Shown here: positions 11,829-23,771 of the stretch, piece by piece
Layout of the letters: each line of letters begins with the position of its first letter
How positions within the stretch are numbered: the first letter of the stretch is position 1
Assembly: GCA_014529385.2 (NCBI GenBank)
Contig: CM043958.1
Span: 85,357,525-85,421,524 of the forward strand
Direction: 5' to 3'
From: Adiantum capillus-veneris
Lineage: Eukaryota; Streptophyta; Polypodiopsida; Polypodiales; Pteridaceae
DNA length: 64,000 bases
The notes under the pieces: generated by a model
The model's database searches: none
Told to the model about the DNA's origin: nothing
Seen by the model: only the letters and a program-made list of their open reading frames with translations
Program-made: the position numbers and the translations under genes

Positions 11829-12543
11829 AGAAAACCATAAAGAATTCACATAAAAATAAAAAGCCAACATATAAATCACAAAAACTGTAAAAAATTCATA
11901 AAAGGTCATCGAAAAATCATTAAAAAAAAAAGACCAAAAAAATCAAAACATTCAAAAAACCTTCGAAAATACCATAATAATTACAAATTCACACAAAATT
12001 TAGAAAATTACCAAAAAAAAATCAAAAAATTTAGAAAATTCAAAATTTCATACAAAATCAAGAAAAATAAAAAGAAAATCAGTGAAAGAGTCAAAAAAAG
12101 CCAGAACGAGGCCGGAAAGCAAAAACGCCGAGAAAAACACATTGTCGAGAAATTACACCGAGCAAAAGCGGGCGAAAATCGAGAGCAACAGCACCGCAAA
12201 AGCAAAGCCGAGAAGAGCACCACAAAAGCGAACAAGAGATCAACCGAAAAAAGCGAGCGAAAAGATCGACTTCAAGTCGTGAGCAGTAGAAAGTTTTTAA
12301 ATTTGTCAAAATCAAGCTGAAAATCAACCAATCACGGGGGATTGCAGATTAAGTTGTTCAAGGTCCAGGTTTTCATCGTTTCAAAATGTTGCAATCAATT
12401 TTGACACTGTCAAGGTAGAGTTAATCAACTCTTGTGAGTATGAAGAGTAGTCAACTGCAAAAGTGCTTTGACACAAGCAGTTTTATCAAGCCGAAGCAGG
12501 AGAAAATCTGCTAATCTGACAGTTTTTACAGAACAAGCCAACA
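9928..12543. other. AT-rich non-coding region, possibly leader of element A
   Basis: No gene is visible. 10600-10760 is T-rich; 11230-11600 is C/T-rich with CACTC repeats; 11640-12080 is A-rich with an (AT)n run at 11785-11829. A possible TATA box (CTATATAAG) lies near 10281-10289. This region could contain the 5' LTR and leader of element A, but I found no copy of the 18023-18935 LTR here. Confidence 0.4.
11785..11829. repeat. (AT)n microsatellite
   Basis: About 45 bases of alternating A and T. Confidence 0.95.
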
Positions 12544-13425
12544 TGGACTCAAATCGAGCCAAGAGTTCAAGTACATCAAAGCAAGCTAGTAGCAATGGCA
12601 ACATATGCACAACTGAAACATAGCATATTTTACAGCTATATGGCTACAATGGAGATAAAGTCTTGTATGCAGATTCAGAAGGCCATAGATACTTAATGAG
12701 CAGTAAAAGCAACACAGGAGCCAAGATCCTATTTATCAGAGTAAAGTGAGATTCAGAGAACTCCCAGATGTTCACAGACTTCAGTGGAGCCAGATATTGC
12801 AAGCTCAAAGATGAAGTGCACATAGAAGTTCAAAAAATTAACCCAAGTGTTTATCTAGAAATCTGCAAGAAGCCAGCAAAACATACAGTTGGTGCATATG
12901 CAATCAGGGTCATTGTACATGGATTACAGTGGTTAGATGTATAGTTGAGAACCAGAATTGCAAGATCCAACAGATCAACCAGTAGAAGCAAGTCTAATTG
13001 GAGAATCAATCCAAAGACGGTACAAAGGTTAAGATGGAGCAGTCTATAGCTTGATGCTCAGTGTTCTAAAAGAAGATGCCAACCACTTGGCCAGCACAGA
13101 AGCAGAAACTTCTCAGCTAGAGCTTGACATGACATAACCAAATAAAATACCACCAACCATGGCATATTGCTCAGATTGTGGACGAGAAGGTGGACATTTT
13201 TTTGAAGATTGTCCAAGAAATCCAACCAACAGGGACATATCAACCGCCAAGCAAGGTACATAGAAAATTGGAAAGGCGAATCTCGATGTAAGTGCATTTA
13301 ACTCGTTACTTTTAATGCAATCGGATGATTCTACATTACCATTAGAAGCACCAGTAAAAACACTGCAAGTTCAAAATCAACATAAAGACGCTAGGCACCT
13401 GAAAAGCTTAAAATTGATTCTTTGA
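12544..13425 (+). pseudogene. Element A: gag-like reading frame with zinc knuckle
   Basis: An ATG at 12544 opens a frame that can be followed to 13425 with several in-frame stops. Blocks such as CKKPAKHTVGAYAIRVIVHG look coded. A cysteine motif CSDCGREGGHFFEDC at about 13168-13212 resembles a Gag zinc knuckle, but has five rather than four residues between the second Cys and His. Such motifs bind RNA in retrotransposon Gag. Identity is inferred from the knuckle, the position ahead of protease-like sequence, and the LTR at 18023. Confidence 0.5.
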
Positions 13426-13967
13426 ACAATAGATTCTTGCATGAATTTGGTCAAGGTGTCCAGATATCACCAAATGTTGAAAAGACTGTTAGATTTGCAA
13501 ATCATTTTGCATCCACTACCACAAGTATGCAATCATTCACGAGTCTAACGGACACATCAGACAGAATGCTGTTAGCATTATATGGTATACATAATTCATA
13601 TGCACACTATGTAGACCAAAAAGGGAAACTGTACAAAAAAGATCAACCAGTGTTTGAACGGCCTACATAACAGCTCATAGAAGTGCATCCAGTGATAGAT
13701 CAGAAAGGATGGTTCATTTTAGAGGAAAGAATCTATTATTGCCCATCCTCCCTAGAGATGAAGGATATTACCCAAGTGAACCCAGAAATCTATTCAAAGT
13801 CAAACTCTCCTCCATCAGAAATCAAACTTCGATGTTGTGACCAAACGAGCATATACTTTGACCAAATTAGTTGTAGATATAGACGAGAGTCTAGAATCTA
13901 TGATGCATTGGGTCTTGAAACCACAGAAGCTCATATCATAGGAGACCCATGGGATAGACAATATTAG
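13422..13967 (+). pseudogene. Element A: unidentified coding segment
   Basis: One frame of 182 codons contains a single stop (TAA at 13668-13670). The protein has no motif I recognise. Blocks include QGVQISPNVEKTVRFANHF and YYCPSSLEMKDITQVNPEIY. It overlaps the end of the gag-like frame by four bases in another frame, so a frameshift probably separates parts of one polyprotein. Confidence 0.4.
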
Positions 13968-14449
13968 GGCAAAGATAATGCTATCCACAGCTTAACTTGG
14001 GAAATAATTTGTCATGTTTCAAGGAGATACATAGGAAACTATGCAGAAGTTTTACAGATGCCAAACATTAACAATGCTATCCAAAGTGTACCTTCACAGT
14101 CCCAAAAGGTGAGACTAAACCAGAGCCAAATAGTTTTGAACTCTTACAATGAAGCAAGTTATAGTGACCACACTAGGAAGGGGGAGCTTTAAATCCATCA
14201 AGATCAGCTTATGTACTAGAAAATGCTACACCAGTTAGAAGCCCTAGAGCCTCTAACCAACAGACCTCTTCAAAGCAGAAACCATTGAAAGATCATATGG
14301 TTGTTGGAAGTTTCCAATTGACCCGGATTTCCTCACAATCTGTAGAAAAATGCTCATATGAAGAAAGTTTCAGTTGATCTCCACAAGTCAAAGCCAAAAG
14401 TCGACAAGTACAATAGTGTTCAAATAGTTACATGTGACCAAGCTCACAT

Positions 14450-15139
14450 ATGCATATAAAGGGTGCACATGGTAACAAATATCACCAAGATCAAGACCTT
14501 GTACAAACCCATACGGATGGCCCGACTAAGGTCAAAGACTCTCTAAAGATGATGCAAAGCCTCAAGTTGCCAAAACAGGTGACAAAAAAGTCAAAGTCAA
14601 TGGGAGCTAAAGTCCAGAAAGCTACACAAAGGTCACCACCAAAATCTCCTCCGAAGACACAGATTCTACCAGAAAGTACATTGGATCTTCTAAGATCAAA
14701 GGCTACTCAGATGCAGGTGGACAATGCTCAACAATTGCAAAAAGGTAAAATATTACATCCAATAGAGCCAACATCGATTGAAGCAGATGGTCAAAGTAAA
14801 GAAACTATAGATAAAGCTCAACCAAATGACACAACCACTCTTGAGACTATCAAGTGCAACATTGTTGGTGAGAATGAAGAAAAACTCTCAAGTAAAGTAA
14901 AGCTAGATTTTTAGTTAGACAAGAAACGCATGTCTTTTTGCACGTGGAAAATATGTGACCAACCACATCTAGAAGATGCTCCTAAATTTGTGAGCATATC
15001 TGGAGACAAACGAGCAGAATGTTGGGGAATCATCTTCACCACCATTGAAGTAAGTTCACAAATCATCATAGCTCAATTTCATGTGATCACAACAAAAGAT
15101 ATTCCAGACAACATCATAATGGGAATTCCAATGGCCTAG
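14450..15139 (+). pseudogene. Element A: first retropepsin-like segment
   Basis: A single frame runs through with one TAG (14912-14914). The first part is Lys/Gln/Pro rich linker. The second part has a beta-strand-rich stretch ending IIIAQFHVITTKDIPDNIIMGIP, which resembles the C-terminal half of LTR-retrotransposon aspartic proteases (usual form F-V ... D-x-I-L-G-x-P-W). The catalytic D-S/T-G cannot be identified. Confidence 0.45.
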
Positions 15140-15164
15140 AAGAAGTTAGAGATACAAAAATTCA

Positions 15165-16281
15165 ATGAAGATGCAATCTTCAGAGACAACAAATAACGAA
15201 GACCAAGACTGGTCACCCACGGACGACAACACAAAGTCCTCAAGCAAAGTTAGAATGGAGACTGATATCAAAGCAAATCTTATTGAAGATGATTCATCTC
15301 CATTGAATAGAACTTCAGAAGAGCTTAAAGCAAATCAGGCAATATCAAGTACAAATCAACTAGAGCAAAAAGCAACCACAGAAGCTATTGAGTAGAGAAT
15401 GCCACCAAAGCCAGAAGTTAAGAAGATCAAAATAGCAGACAACCAGGAAGCAACAAGAAGTCCAAAGATCAATCACTCATTGCCAGTTGAATCAGCCGAT
15501 GCAAGTCAAATTGGGAAATAGAGTCTCAAGTCACCTTTCATAGAGACACAATTAGATCAAGATGAGACCATGGCACGAGCAGGACGAAGATCTTCAATAG
15601 AACCAACAACAAGAATAACTATAGTTCTCAACAGTACAAAAGGAGCAAGTGTCAGATGCAATGCTAGACTGGATAAAGAAGCAAAGTACAATATGGTTGC
15701 AAAAAATATCCAAAGCACTCTAGAGATTAATTCATGCAAACATGAAAGCAAAACAATGCTAGGTTTTCATACAAGTAAAAAAGAAAATTGGTTGCTACCC
15801 TAGCATCCAAAATCATGAAGAGCACGTAAAGTTTGAGGTAAAGTCTTCAAAGGACATGCATGCAGATGTCATCCTTGGACATTAGTGGTTAGACCAGCAC
15901 AAAGCATACAAAGAAGATAAAATGCTAATACTCTCTTTTTCAAGAGGTAGCCAACAACATTTACAAGTACCGTTAATGTTAGATTCAGAGGTGCAGAAGT
16001 CACAAGAATCAAAGATAAATTGTGCAGAAAAAGGTAAGGCCAAAGTGGACCCTCCACCGACTATCAAAGAAGATGTAACAGCATATGCCTCTACATCAAA
16101 GAACCCTCATGGATCAACTTCTTTACGCAAGTCAGGCTTTCAAAATTTCAAGTCAATTACTGACCCAACTAAAACCTCTAAGGAGACACCCAGAAAAGAA
16201 AAGATATATCAGCCAAAGTACTCAAGAAAGCAAAATATAGTCAAGCAAGTGTTTGTTCCGGGAAATTTTAGTCAAAGTTAA
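15165..16281 (+). pseudogene. Element A: second retropepsin-like segment
   Basis: From 15165 a hydrophilic linker leads into TRITIVLNSTKGASVRCNAR at about 15610-15670. Downstream, in another frame, KFEVKSSKDMHADVILGH is followed by a stop and WLDQHKAY. The DVILG-x-x-WL pattern is the conserved end of retroviral-type proteases. Together with the segment ending at 15139 this suggests two protease-like domains. The remaining part to 16281 is Lys/Ser/Pro rich. The stops at 15393, 15519 and 15801 are all TAG. Confidence 0.45.
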
Positions 16282-17035
16282 TGATCCGGTTTTAATTTAA
16301 GACAGGAAATCAACACAAAAATACAAACACATGGAATGGATAGCATCACAATGGAGCTTAAAAGAACAAGAGTACTATGGGGGTAATAGACAGATATGGG
16401 TACCAAAACCGCAGGCTAGAGCATATGAAGTAATGTCAACTCCCTACCAATAAAGAAGGCCCATTAGTTATCAACCTCAATAATATCCTAGGATATCTAA
16501 GAAGCAGGTATACACAGAACAACAACAAAATGTGCTAAAGTCAACCACAACTCTCAAGAGGATACAGAATAGAGATAGATCTCCAAGAATCTTCCTCTTA
16601 GACAAGGATTCTATACAGGCTATACAAAGATTTGGCTACCAGTCAACAACAAGCCAATTGCGAACTACACCAAACCTATATGAAGATCTCAAGAACTCAA
16701 CAAGATCTAGAGAAAAGCAAAGTCAACAAAGAAGATACAAAGGTCATCAAGAGATTTGGATTCCTAAGTCTTCCAATGAACCGAATCAAGAGCCAGATGA
16801 AGATGGTGAACAGAGGCCTACAACAACATCAAAGACTCCTTTCAGTAGGCCCAATTGGACAATCAAACAGATAATGGAGTCTTCAAAGTCAAAGAAGGAC
16901 AACCCAACCAACGAGAATGCAGATTCAAAGAAGATAAAACAGGTATGGCAAAAGAAACCTTCAATGCCAACTTGGTCCTTCACTAATCCTCTTTTGAGGA
17001 TTCAAGCTTACTTTTACCTGAAGAAATGTTTCTAG
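16282..17035 (+). pseudogene. Element A: Gln/Ser-rich coding tail
   Basis: A readable frame continues through 16532-17035 with stops at what look like Gln codons (for example TAA after TCCCTACCAA near 16451). It is rich in Gln, Ser and Lys, with no motif recognised. No reverse transcriptase, RNase H or integrase signature follows before the LTR. Confidence 0.35.
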
Positions 17036-18010
17036 TAAGCTCAAGAATGTAAAAATTCAAGTCGTCAGGGTGCAAAAAACACTCTTTGGCATAGTCAGAG
17101 TCGGGCTGTTGTGCCATAAAATGAGCAAAGCATTAGTCTCAAAGCTTCAAGTCATATTAAACTTTGTGCTAAGAGTCGTAGTTATTAAGATTACGCTCAA
17201 GCTGGAAGAGTTGAGCATATCTAAAGTCATGTCGCTCATGTTGGATGAGATGAGCATAAGAGTCGAAGTCTATTAACTTACGATTGGTGGAGTGTCATAG
17301 AGTCCAACACTCACGCACAGTGCATAGTAACATGAGAGCACATATCCTCGATGACAAAAACCATTCTTAAAGGGGTGCCAGCTTGCAAAGCCATGTCATA
17401 TGCTTTTATAGCTACACCATCTTTCTGAAGAACCCCTCAAAATCTTTCTTGCACAACATGTTTTTTTCCATGCATTTTTGTGTACACATATATAGGATGT
17501 CCCACCATTCGACATATACATTAGACACTCTTTTTTACTTCTACCCATGCACCTTGAGTGGACCACAACAGGCAAACCAATGTTCCATCATGCTACCCTC
17601 TCATATTTGCTATCTTTTTAATTCCATATCTATCAGCAAATAATCCCTTGAGTACTTTACTAATATTTCCATGCTAGTAAGTACTCCAATAATGCTTGTA
17701 TCCCAAAGGCACTTTTTTCCCACTGGGTTTTTCTCCTTTGGTCATCTGGGTATTAGACCCTAATTTAGAACCTCATCATTCTACTTCCCTTGTACATACT
17801 TTTCATAAATAAACAACATCCTCATCATTATGCTATTACAATGGACAAATGAAATATCATTTCTCACATCAAACATATTCGGACCAATCAAGCTATTGCA
17901 GCAAATTGAACCTCATCAACAAATTCAATGACAAATGAAGACAATCTCAAAAACCTTCCACAGCATCCACAGACACTTTTCAATGGTGCTGGAGGACGGG
18001 CACTATAATC
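17036..18010. other. Element A 3' non-coding region
   Basis: No gene is recognised. A small imperfect duplication occurs around 17172-17280 (AGAGTCGTAGTTATTAA versus AGAGTCGAAGTCTATTAA). Confidence 0.4.
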
Positions 18011-18935
18011 GAAAGGGGGGAATGTTAAATAAGTCAACGTCAGTTAACAGAAGTTGCTCAAGACCAAAGACATACGAATGCACATCGAAGATCAACAGAA
18101 AGAAGAAGTGAAGATTGGAGTTACACATTTTTCCAAAATGGTCACGTATTGTAAATTCCCGATTTATTTCAAGCCATTGTAATATTTTAATGTGTTACGG
18201 GCTCAATGAGAGTTCCAAGATGTAAAGAACAGGTCAATTAGTGTGCCTAGGTAGCAAATTCAGTAAGTGGTGGAGCCCTAAAGGCCTTGGGTGCATGGAC
18301 ATTTCATATTTTTACCCTAGGTATATAAGGAGTGTGTAAAAGAAATTAGGGCTCTCAGGCTCATTTATTGAGATCACTCTTTGGTGAGAGCTCTTGAGGT
18401 GTGTGGCTATGGAGTCCTTGAGCTTCTCCTTGCTCAAGAGACTTGATTAACACTAATCAATGATTCGTTATCTTTCACTATGCCTCTCTCATGCTTCTTG
18501 TGACTGCCTATGATGCTTAGATTAGCTAGATCTTAACTAATTAGTGGTTAATCCCTCTCTAATTTTGTGTGATTGTCCACTTTTGCTTGTATGTGCATGT
18601 AGGTTTGATTGGAGTCTGGTGCCTGATAGATCTATGTGTGTGTGCTTGTGATTAGTGTGTTGCATGATAGGATTAGTGTTGTGTGTGTCTTGCAATTGTT
18701 AGTGTGTGTGATTGGGTTGATTAGAGGTGAAGAGAAGTGGATGTGGAGATTTCCCATCATTGTGGCTTAGCTCCTTCATAGGCCGAGAAGATCACCTCAT
18801 ATAGTTTACCATTTGTGTTGCCATGATTAGCTCACTAATCGTGTGAGTGTTTCCATGTTCTAGCTGAACAGATCATCCCTCCGGATTGATAATTTTGTTG
18901 GTCATTGGAGCTATGCAATGATGGGACCCCCAACA
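18011..18935 (+). mobile_element. Polypurine tract and 3' LTR of element A
   Basis: GAAAGGGGGGAA at 18011-18022 is a strong polypurine tract. It is followed at once by TGTTAAATAAG, and the segment ends in CCCCCAACA at 18935, giving TGTT...AACA ends and a 913-bp LTR. A TATA box (GGTATATAAGGAG) lies near 18321-18333. No second copy is found in the window, so the 5' LTR is lost or too diverged to see. A TAGTAATTAGA after the end faintly resembles a decayed primer-binding site. Confidence 0.7.
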
Positions 18936-18963
18936 AATAGTAATTAGAAAACAAAGGAATCAT

Positions 18964-19518
18964 GTGCGGGGTGGTAAGCACGTATTGACTAAGGTTGTCA
19001 ATCATGGATGGGTGGACCTAATTAGTCAGGTAATTATCCATTCCCATGCACTAAAAATGTTTAAAAAACTTCTTCACTTAGAAGAGGAGTCCACCAACGG
19101 ATGTGCCCTCACATTTGTTAGGGGGAAAAAAGCATTGGTTGAGGATACCTTAGCCCAATTTGTGGAAGTTATAGGGCCGAAAGAGTTTTTGGACTTTTAA
19201 GATTTTGTCTCGCTTCCGCTGAGAGATAGGACTAGGTATTTTTCTAGGGCTATAGACCCAAGCCATTGTCAATGGTAAAGGTCTATTCCCTGGACCCTTT
19301 TTACTTAGAGACTCTGACTTTTAATAGGCCTAGAGACCTGTCAAGGACCCCATCTCAATTTCGGTGTTGGTGGGTTGGGGACCTCAGTTGGGTATTGAGG
19401 GAATTGGCCTCAAATGAGCTGTGTATAAGGGGGAAAATAGATCTGCAATACAACCTAGAAATCTGTTATGAAAATTTATTCAACATACATTCCCAAATGC
19501 TTCAGAGCATGAAGTGAT
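18964..19518 (+). pseudogene. Unidentified coding remnant, one frameshift
   Basis: Two frames (18964-19200 and 19266-19517) each have 78-83 open codons. Blocks such as RGKKALVEDTLAQFVEVIG and VGDLSWVLRELASNELCIR look coded. It lies between the LTR of element A and the leader repeats of element B. I do not recognise the family. Confidence 0.3.
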
Positions 19519-19559
19519 GGTGACACAACCGAGCCTTACCAAATTCATTTTAGGACTTG

Positions 19560-20290
19560 TTTTAGATGTATTAAAGATGTCTAGGTCATCAAATTGTCAA
19601 TTCTTGCAAAAAAAGTGACTGTAGTAAATAATTATGATTATTTACTTTTATGCTTTTTTGGATTGAATTTCATCTTTTCACTTCACCTATCATTTGTATA
19701 CATCTATTACATGCCACATGTCAAGTGTGAGCCAAAATGATCAAGAAAAACTCTGAATTTGTCAAAAAATGCACCAAAGTCTTTTCAATCCAATTTTTGA
19801 GTTGACTGTCCCATTTTTTGATCCAAATCACATACAGACTCTACATCATGCCTAAAACCAAGTTGCAACAAAAAATGTACAAATTGATGAAAAAGTTAAT
19901 AATCACGATTACTTACTTTTTTGCCAAAATGGGTACAATTTTCAACTTTGACCTTATGGGACCAAAGAACATGATGTCCCAAGCCCACTAATCAAGTTTA
20001 AGCAAATTTGGGTCTCAAAAACTCAAAATCTCTTTATATCTATTGTTTTAGAGTCTGAAAACCTAAATCTGGCACCATTTCCACCCAATGCACTCAAATG
20101 AGCCCACACTTCACTCAAAGTACCTAAATGCCATATGTTTCAAGCCTATGATGTCAAAAATGCAAAAAGTTTGAAAAATAATCGTGATTATTAACTTTTG
20201 TTGCAATTTTTGCCTGAACTGCATGATTTGATTACATGTTTTTATGCATCTATGCATGCTCCAAAATTGATTTGAAGCAAAATGGACATC
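19560..20290. repeat. Imperfect ~275-bp tandem repeat with palindromic cores
   Basis: Three near-palindromic cores lie at about 19625 (GTAAATAATTATGATTATTTAC), 19893 (TTAATAATCACGATTACTTAC) and 20175 (AATAATCGTGATTATTAAC). They are about 270-280 bp apart. Each is followed by a T-rich CTTTT..TGC block, and the last two are preceded by similar A-rich sequence. This may be the leader of element B. Confidence 0.5.
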
Positions 20291-20377
20291 ATTTATCAAC
20301 AATTTAGACTCAAGGCATTTCAGAGCGGAATTCGTAGAATTTTCTAACTTTGACACTGTATTCACTTAATAGGAGCA

Positions 20378-21168
20378 ATGCAAGCAGCCAAGAAGGCAAA
20401 GAAAAGTGTGTCAAGATAAGCTGTAGGAATTGCCACCATACCAGTGAAGACAACAAAGGCAACCTACTTGTCTAAGGAACAACTCGAAGAAAACAACACA
20501 AGGGTTTTCACTGGCAGATTCAAGAGCAAAGAAGGACACCAGGTAGAATTGCAAATGCTACCTAAGGAGGTTTATGATGTAGCGGGAAAACCAGACACCA
20601 AGGAAGCCAACAAAGGTTGGGGCTTCGAGATTTCTATGACCAAGAACCATGTGGACTGGATTTCCAGAAAGCATATAAATCGCTATCCACAATTAAAGAA
20701 GATGGATTCGTCACAATCACAGATCAACAAGGGAAAAAGGTTGAAGTGGTGATCACTAAAGAAATAGTGGTCGAGGTACTGAAGCTACCAACAGAAGGTA
20801 TGAGTATGAGGACAAGAGATATAAAGACATCAGATACTTTTACTAAAGATACTGTTGCTGCCACGTTTTTTGATCTCATCCAAAGGCAAGTGGAGGAACC
20901 AGCTCGCCTCTATCATCAACATTTCCACTTCCTATCAAAGAGACCGCCATGGTACACAACTCCAAACCATGCGGTTGTGACTACTTTCACTCAAGTATTA
21001 AATTCGAGAACCAGGCAAGCAATAGATCACGCACAGCATGTGCTTACACCACTGAAGGGCACAAAGAAAGAGGAAAAGATCACATATCTGGGCGCTCCAA
21101 AAGTGCTAACAAGGATAGCATATCATGCTATTGGAATGGCCAAAAATTTTCCACCAACCCCATATTAG
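20378..21168 (+). pseudogene. Element B: N-terminal domain of the main protein
   Basis: An ATG at 20378 soon meets a TAG. The frame then reads TYLSKEQLEENNTRVFTGRF, shifts near 20620, and continues to 21168 with DFYDQEPCGLDF, EDGFVTITDQQGKKVEVVI, TKEIVVEVLKLP, and NHAVVTTFTQVLNSRTRQAI. It is compact and looks globular. By place it may be a Gag-like domain, but I cannot name the family. Confidence 0.4.
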
Positions 21169-21179
21169 ACACCTAGATC

Positions 21180-22083
21180 GTGTCAGCTCAACCTTCTCCA
21201 AGGACCACTCGATCAACAAAGAGAGTATACAAATCAAATGAGGAATCTGCAAAAAGTTCCCCTGAAGCCCATAGTAGTGAAAGGTCTGACAACGAAGAAA
21301 CCAAGGCAAGGAGAGAAACAATGAAAAAGAAAGTAGTGGCAGCTCACCAAGAGGAGCCACAAAAAAAGAAGGCTAGAATTGAAAGAGAAAAGCAAACATA
21401 TGAAAGGAGCCGCCAAGCTGCAGGTGAAGACCCCAAAAAATGGAGTCCAAGGGAGGTAAAGGGACCAAGAACCAAGAACCCTGCAAAGAAGGTTCCAGAG
21501 GATCCCAAAGATTTGCTTGAGCAGATGTATGCAGAAGCTGAAGCTTTAAAACTGAAGGAAGCTCTAGAAGCTCAAAGAAAAGCAATGGAAGAAGCGGTTG
21601 AGCAATAGAGACAAGCAAAAACTGCTAAACAAAGTGAGTCACATCATGACCACGAAGAGATATCTCCATGACCCTCTTCACCAACTACGAAACAAGAATA
21701 TCAACCCATGCAGAGTCCATGCCATTCACCAACGGATAAATCTAAGGAAGACGACACACCAAAGGAAGAAGAGCATGAACAATAGGAAGAAGCAGATTTT
21801 GAACAACCCAAGGAAGGCGAAACAACTACCGCAAGACCTTCCTCTTTAAAGCCTCAAGAGGGAGAAGCAGCCGAGGCATCCACAAAGCCTCAAGGAGGAG
21901 AAGTAGAACCACCTCCATGGCCACAAGCAGAAGCCATTGCACCAACAAAAGAGCCACAAACCGACACAACTCAAACTTCTAAAGGAGGAGAAGTAGAACT
22001 ACCTCCATGGCCACAAGCAGAAGCCACTGCATCAACAAAAGAGCCACAAACCGACACAGCCCAAACTTCTAAACAACCCAGGT
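21180..22083 (+). pseudogene. Element B: Lys/Glu-rich middle section
   Basis: 21180-21608 is open and strongly charged, with RRSTK-, KKKAR- and EAEALKLKEALEAQR-like stretches that would form basic patches and a helix. The frame continues to about 22083 with several stops and a Pro/Glu/Thr-rich section. The 90-bp repeat at 21894-22073 lies in this part. Confidence 0.4.
21894..22073 (+). repeat. 90-bp coding tandem duplication
   Basis: 21894-21983 and 21984-22073 are near-identical units. They encode GGEVE(P/L)PPWPQAEA, then TKEPQTDT(T/A)QTSK. Confidence 0.9.
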
Positions 22084-22257
22084 AGAACCTGTAGACTGGG
22101 AAACCAATGATGAAGTCATCATGCAGGTAAATGAGTATGCAAGGCAAATGCAGCTGATGACAGACAAGATGAGGACAGCAGCACTTAGCCCCCGCAGTGC
22201 CAAGGCTAAAACCTAGAACTAGTCATTGATGCTCTACAAGGAGAGCTAGATGACAGA

Positions 22258-23361
22258 ATGAACATCATTATAGATCTTCAAAGATCGATTAGAGAGCTGA
22301 AAAATGAAGAAAAAATACACCAGATTTCAAAGGAGAAACAACAGAAAGAGATGGAAGAGCTGGGAGAGCTCCTGACAAAGTTATCCAATGCATGCAAAAG
22401 CAAAGATCAACAACTGACAGAAGTAACCAATGAACTTTTAACCACTACTCTGTCAGTACGAAAGATCCAAGTGTAGCTCTATGTAGCTAATTCCTCTTTG
22501 TGGTACTGCGACGAGCAGCGGAGCAATGATCAAGCGGCATTTCTAAGACAGATAAGAGAAAACCCAATTGTAGCCTCAATCAAGGGAACATATGAAGTCT
22601 ACAAGACTTTAGAAAAGAGGAACGAGGACCTTGAACTTGAGCTAAAGCTGGAACAAGCACAAGGACAAGACCTTGCATTGATGTGGGTCCAAAGAGAAGA
22701 GCAATTGCTCAAGAAAATAGAGGAATTAAAGAGAGTCAATCAACTGCTAAAAGAGAGACAAACAGAAACTCAGGATGAGCCAGGAATCTCTGAACAGCCA
22801 ACCATCTACATACCATCCGTTTCTTTTGTTGATATGGAAACACGGCCGTCAAAAGGGCTAGCAGGAGAGTCAAATTTTCAAGTACCAATCACTGAAGCCG
22901 AGCAAGTGCCAATGGTCCAACTTTCTAAAGCTAAGGAAGAGTTATTGAAAGAGCAGATTGTCCAGGAAGTAGATGCTGAATGGAAAGCAGTAATGGATTG
23001 GGAGTTGAGAGTTCTCCACTCAGTAAATGTTAGTCAGCTCACTCCCAACCAAATCAATGCTCAATGGCATCATCAATCACTGCCCTACCCATTGATAAAG
23101 GTGGATCTACTGCAGGTTAAGGAAAGACTTTACAAGGATATGCAGGCAAAAGGCTCAGATGATATCTACCCAAAATGGAGAAAAAACTGGTTGAACAAGA
23201 ACTCCAGATACCTAATTCTGTTCACGAGAGCACCTGCAATCCTACAAAAGGACCCAATATAATGTCATGTACTAAGGGTAAGGACATGGAAGGCACACGA
23301 TGTACTGAAGAAGAAGAGGCCAACATGGCTAAATTACGCATGACTACAAGCTCCAGAGCAG
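22258..23361 (+). pseudogene. Element B: coiled-coil section
   Basis: One frame runs from 22258 to 23262 with a single TAG (22474-22476), then shifts to 23175-23361. Residues in 22258-22476 and 22600-22780 show long heptad-like helices rich in Leu, Glu, Lys and Gln (for example LTKLSNACKSKDQQLTEVTN). Later parts are less repetitive (SVNVSQLTPNQINAQWHHQS). A self-associating structural protein is likely. The frame is cut by the DNA transposon at 23362 and resumes at 28338. Confidence 0.45.
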
Positions 23362-23590
23362 CAGGGATTTAAAATTTATGTAATTACGTCAAATTTTGTG
23401 TCATCACAAGGTCTTATTGATGCATTTGCATGATCACAGTAAACATAATCACACAAAACCCGGTTAATGGTGAGGTGCAAACCCACAAAATTCCCGCTGG
23501 GCTTTTCAGTATCCCCGGTGGGCCCGCCAAGATTCACCATTTTCCTTGCGGGCCCGCCAAGGATACCAAACTGGGTGTATTTTTGTCTTG
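23362..23590. repeat. Left terminal inverted repeat region
   Basis: Includes the terminal AGGGATTT block and two GC-rich motifs (GGTGGGCCCGCCAAG and TTGCGGGCCCGCCAAG). Confidence 0.55.
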
Positions 23591-23601
23591 CTTTCATCTT
23601 C

Positions 23602-23695
<94 letters not shown>
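23602..23695. repeat. (GA)n microsatellite
   Basis: About 94 bases of GA between the left terminal region and the hairpin array. Confidence 0.98.
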
Positions 23696-23699
<4 letters not shown>

Positions 23700-23771
23700 C
23701 AACCGCCTTTGCAGGTACGTCGAGAGGAGAGAGGAGAGAGGAGAGAGGGAGAGAGTGGGTCGTGTGGGAGC

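Noticed and set aside
18936-18952. TAGTAATTAGA after the element A LTR as a primer-binding site, which would make the LTR a 5' LTR
   Set aside because: The match needs one insertion and two changes, while the polypurine tract on the other side is strong; kept as a 3' LTR.
12544-23262. Stop codons repaired by U-to-C RNA editing, known from fern and hornwort organelles
   Set aside because: The sequence is nuclear transposon DNA with frameshifts as well; deamination decay explains the stops.
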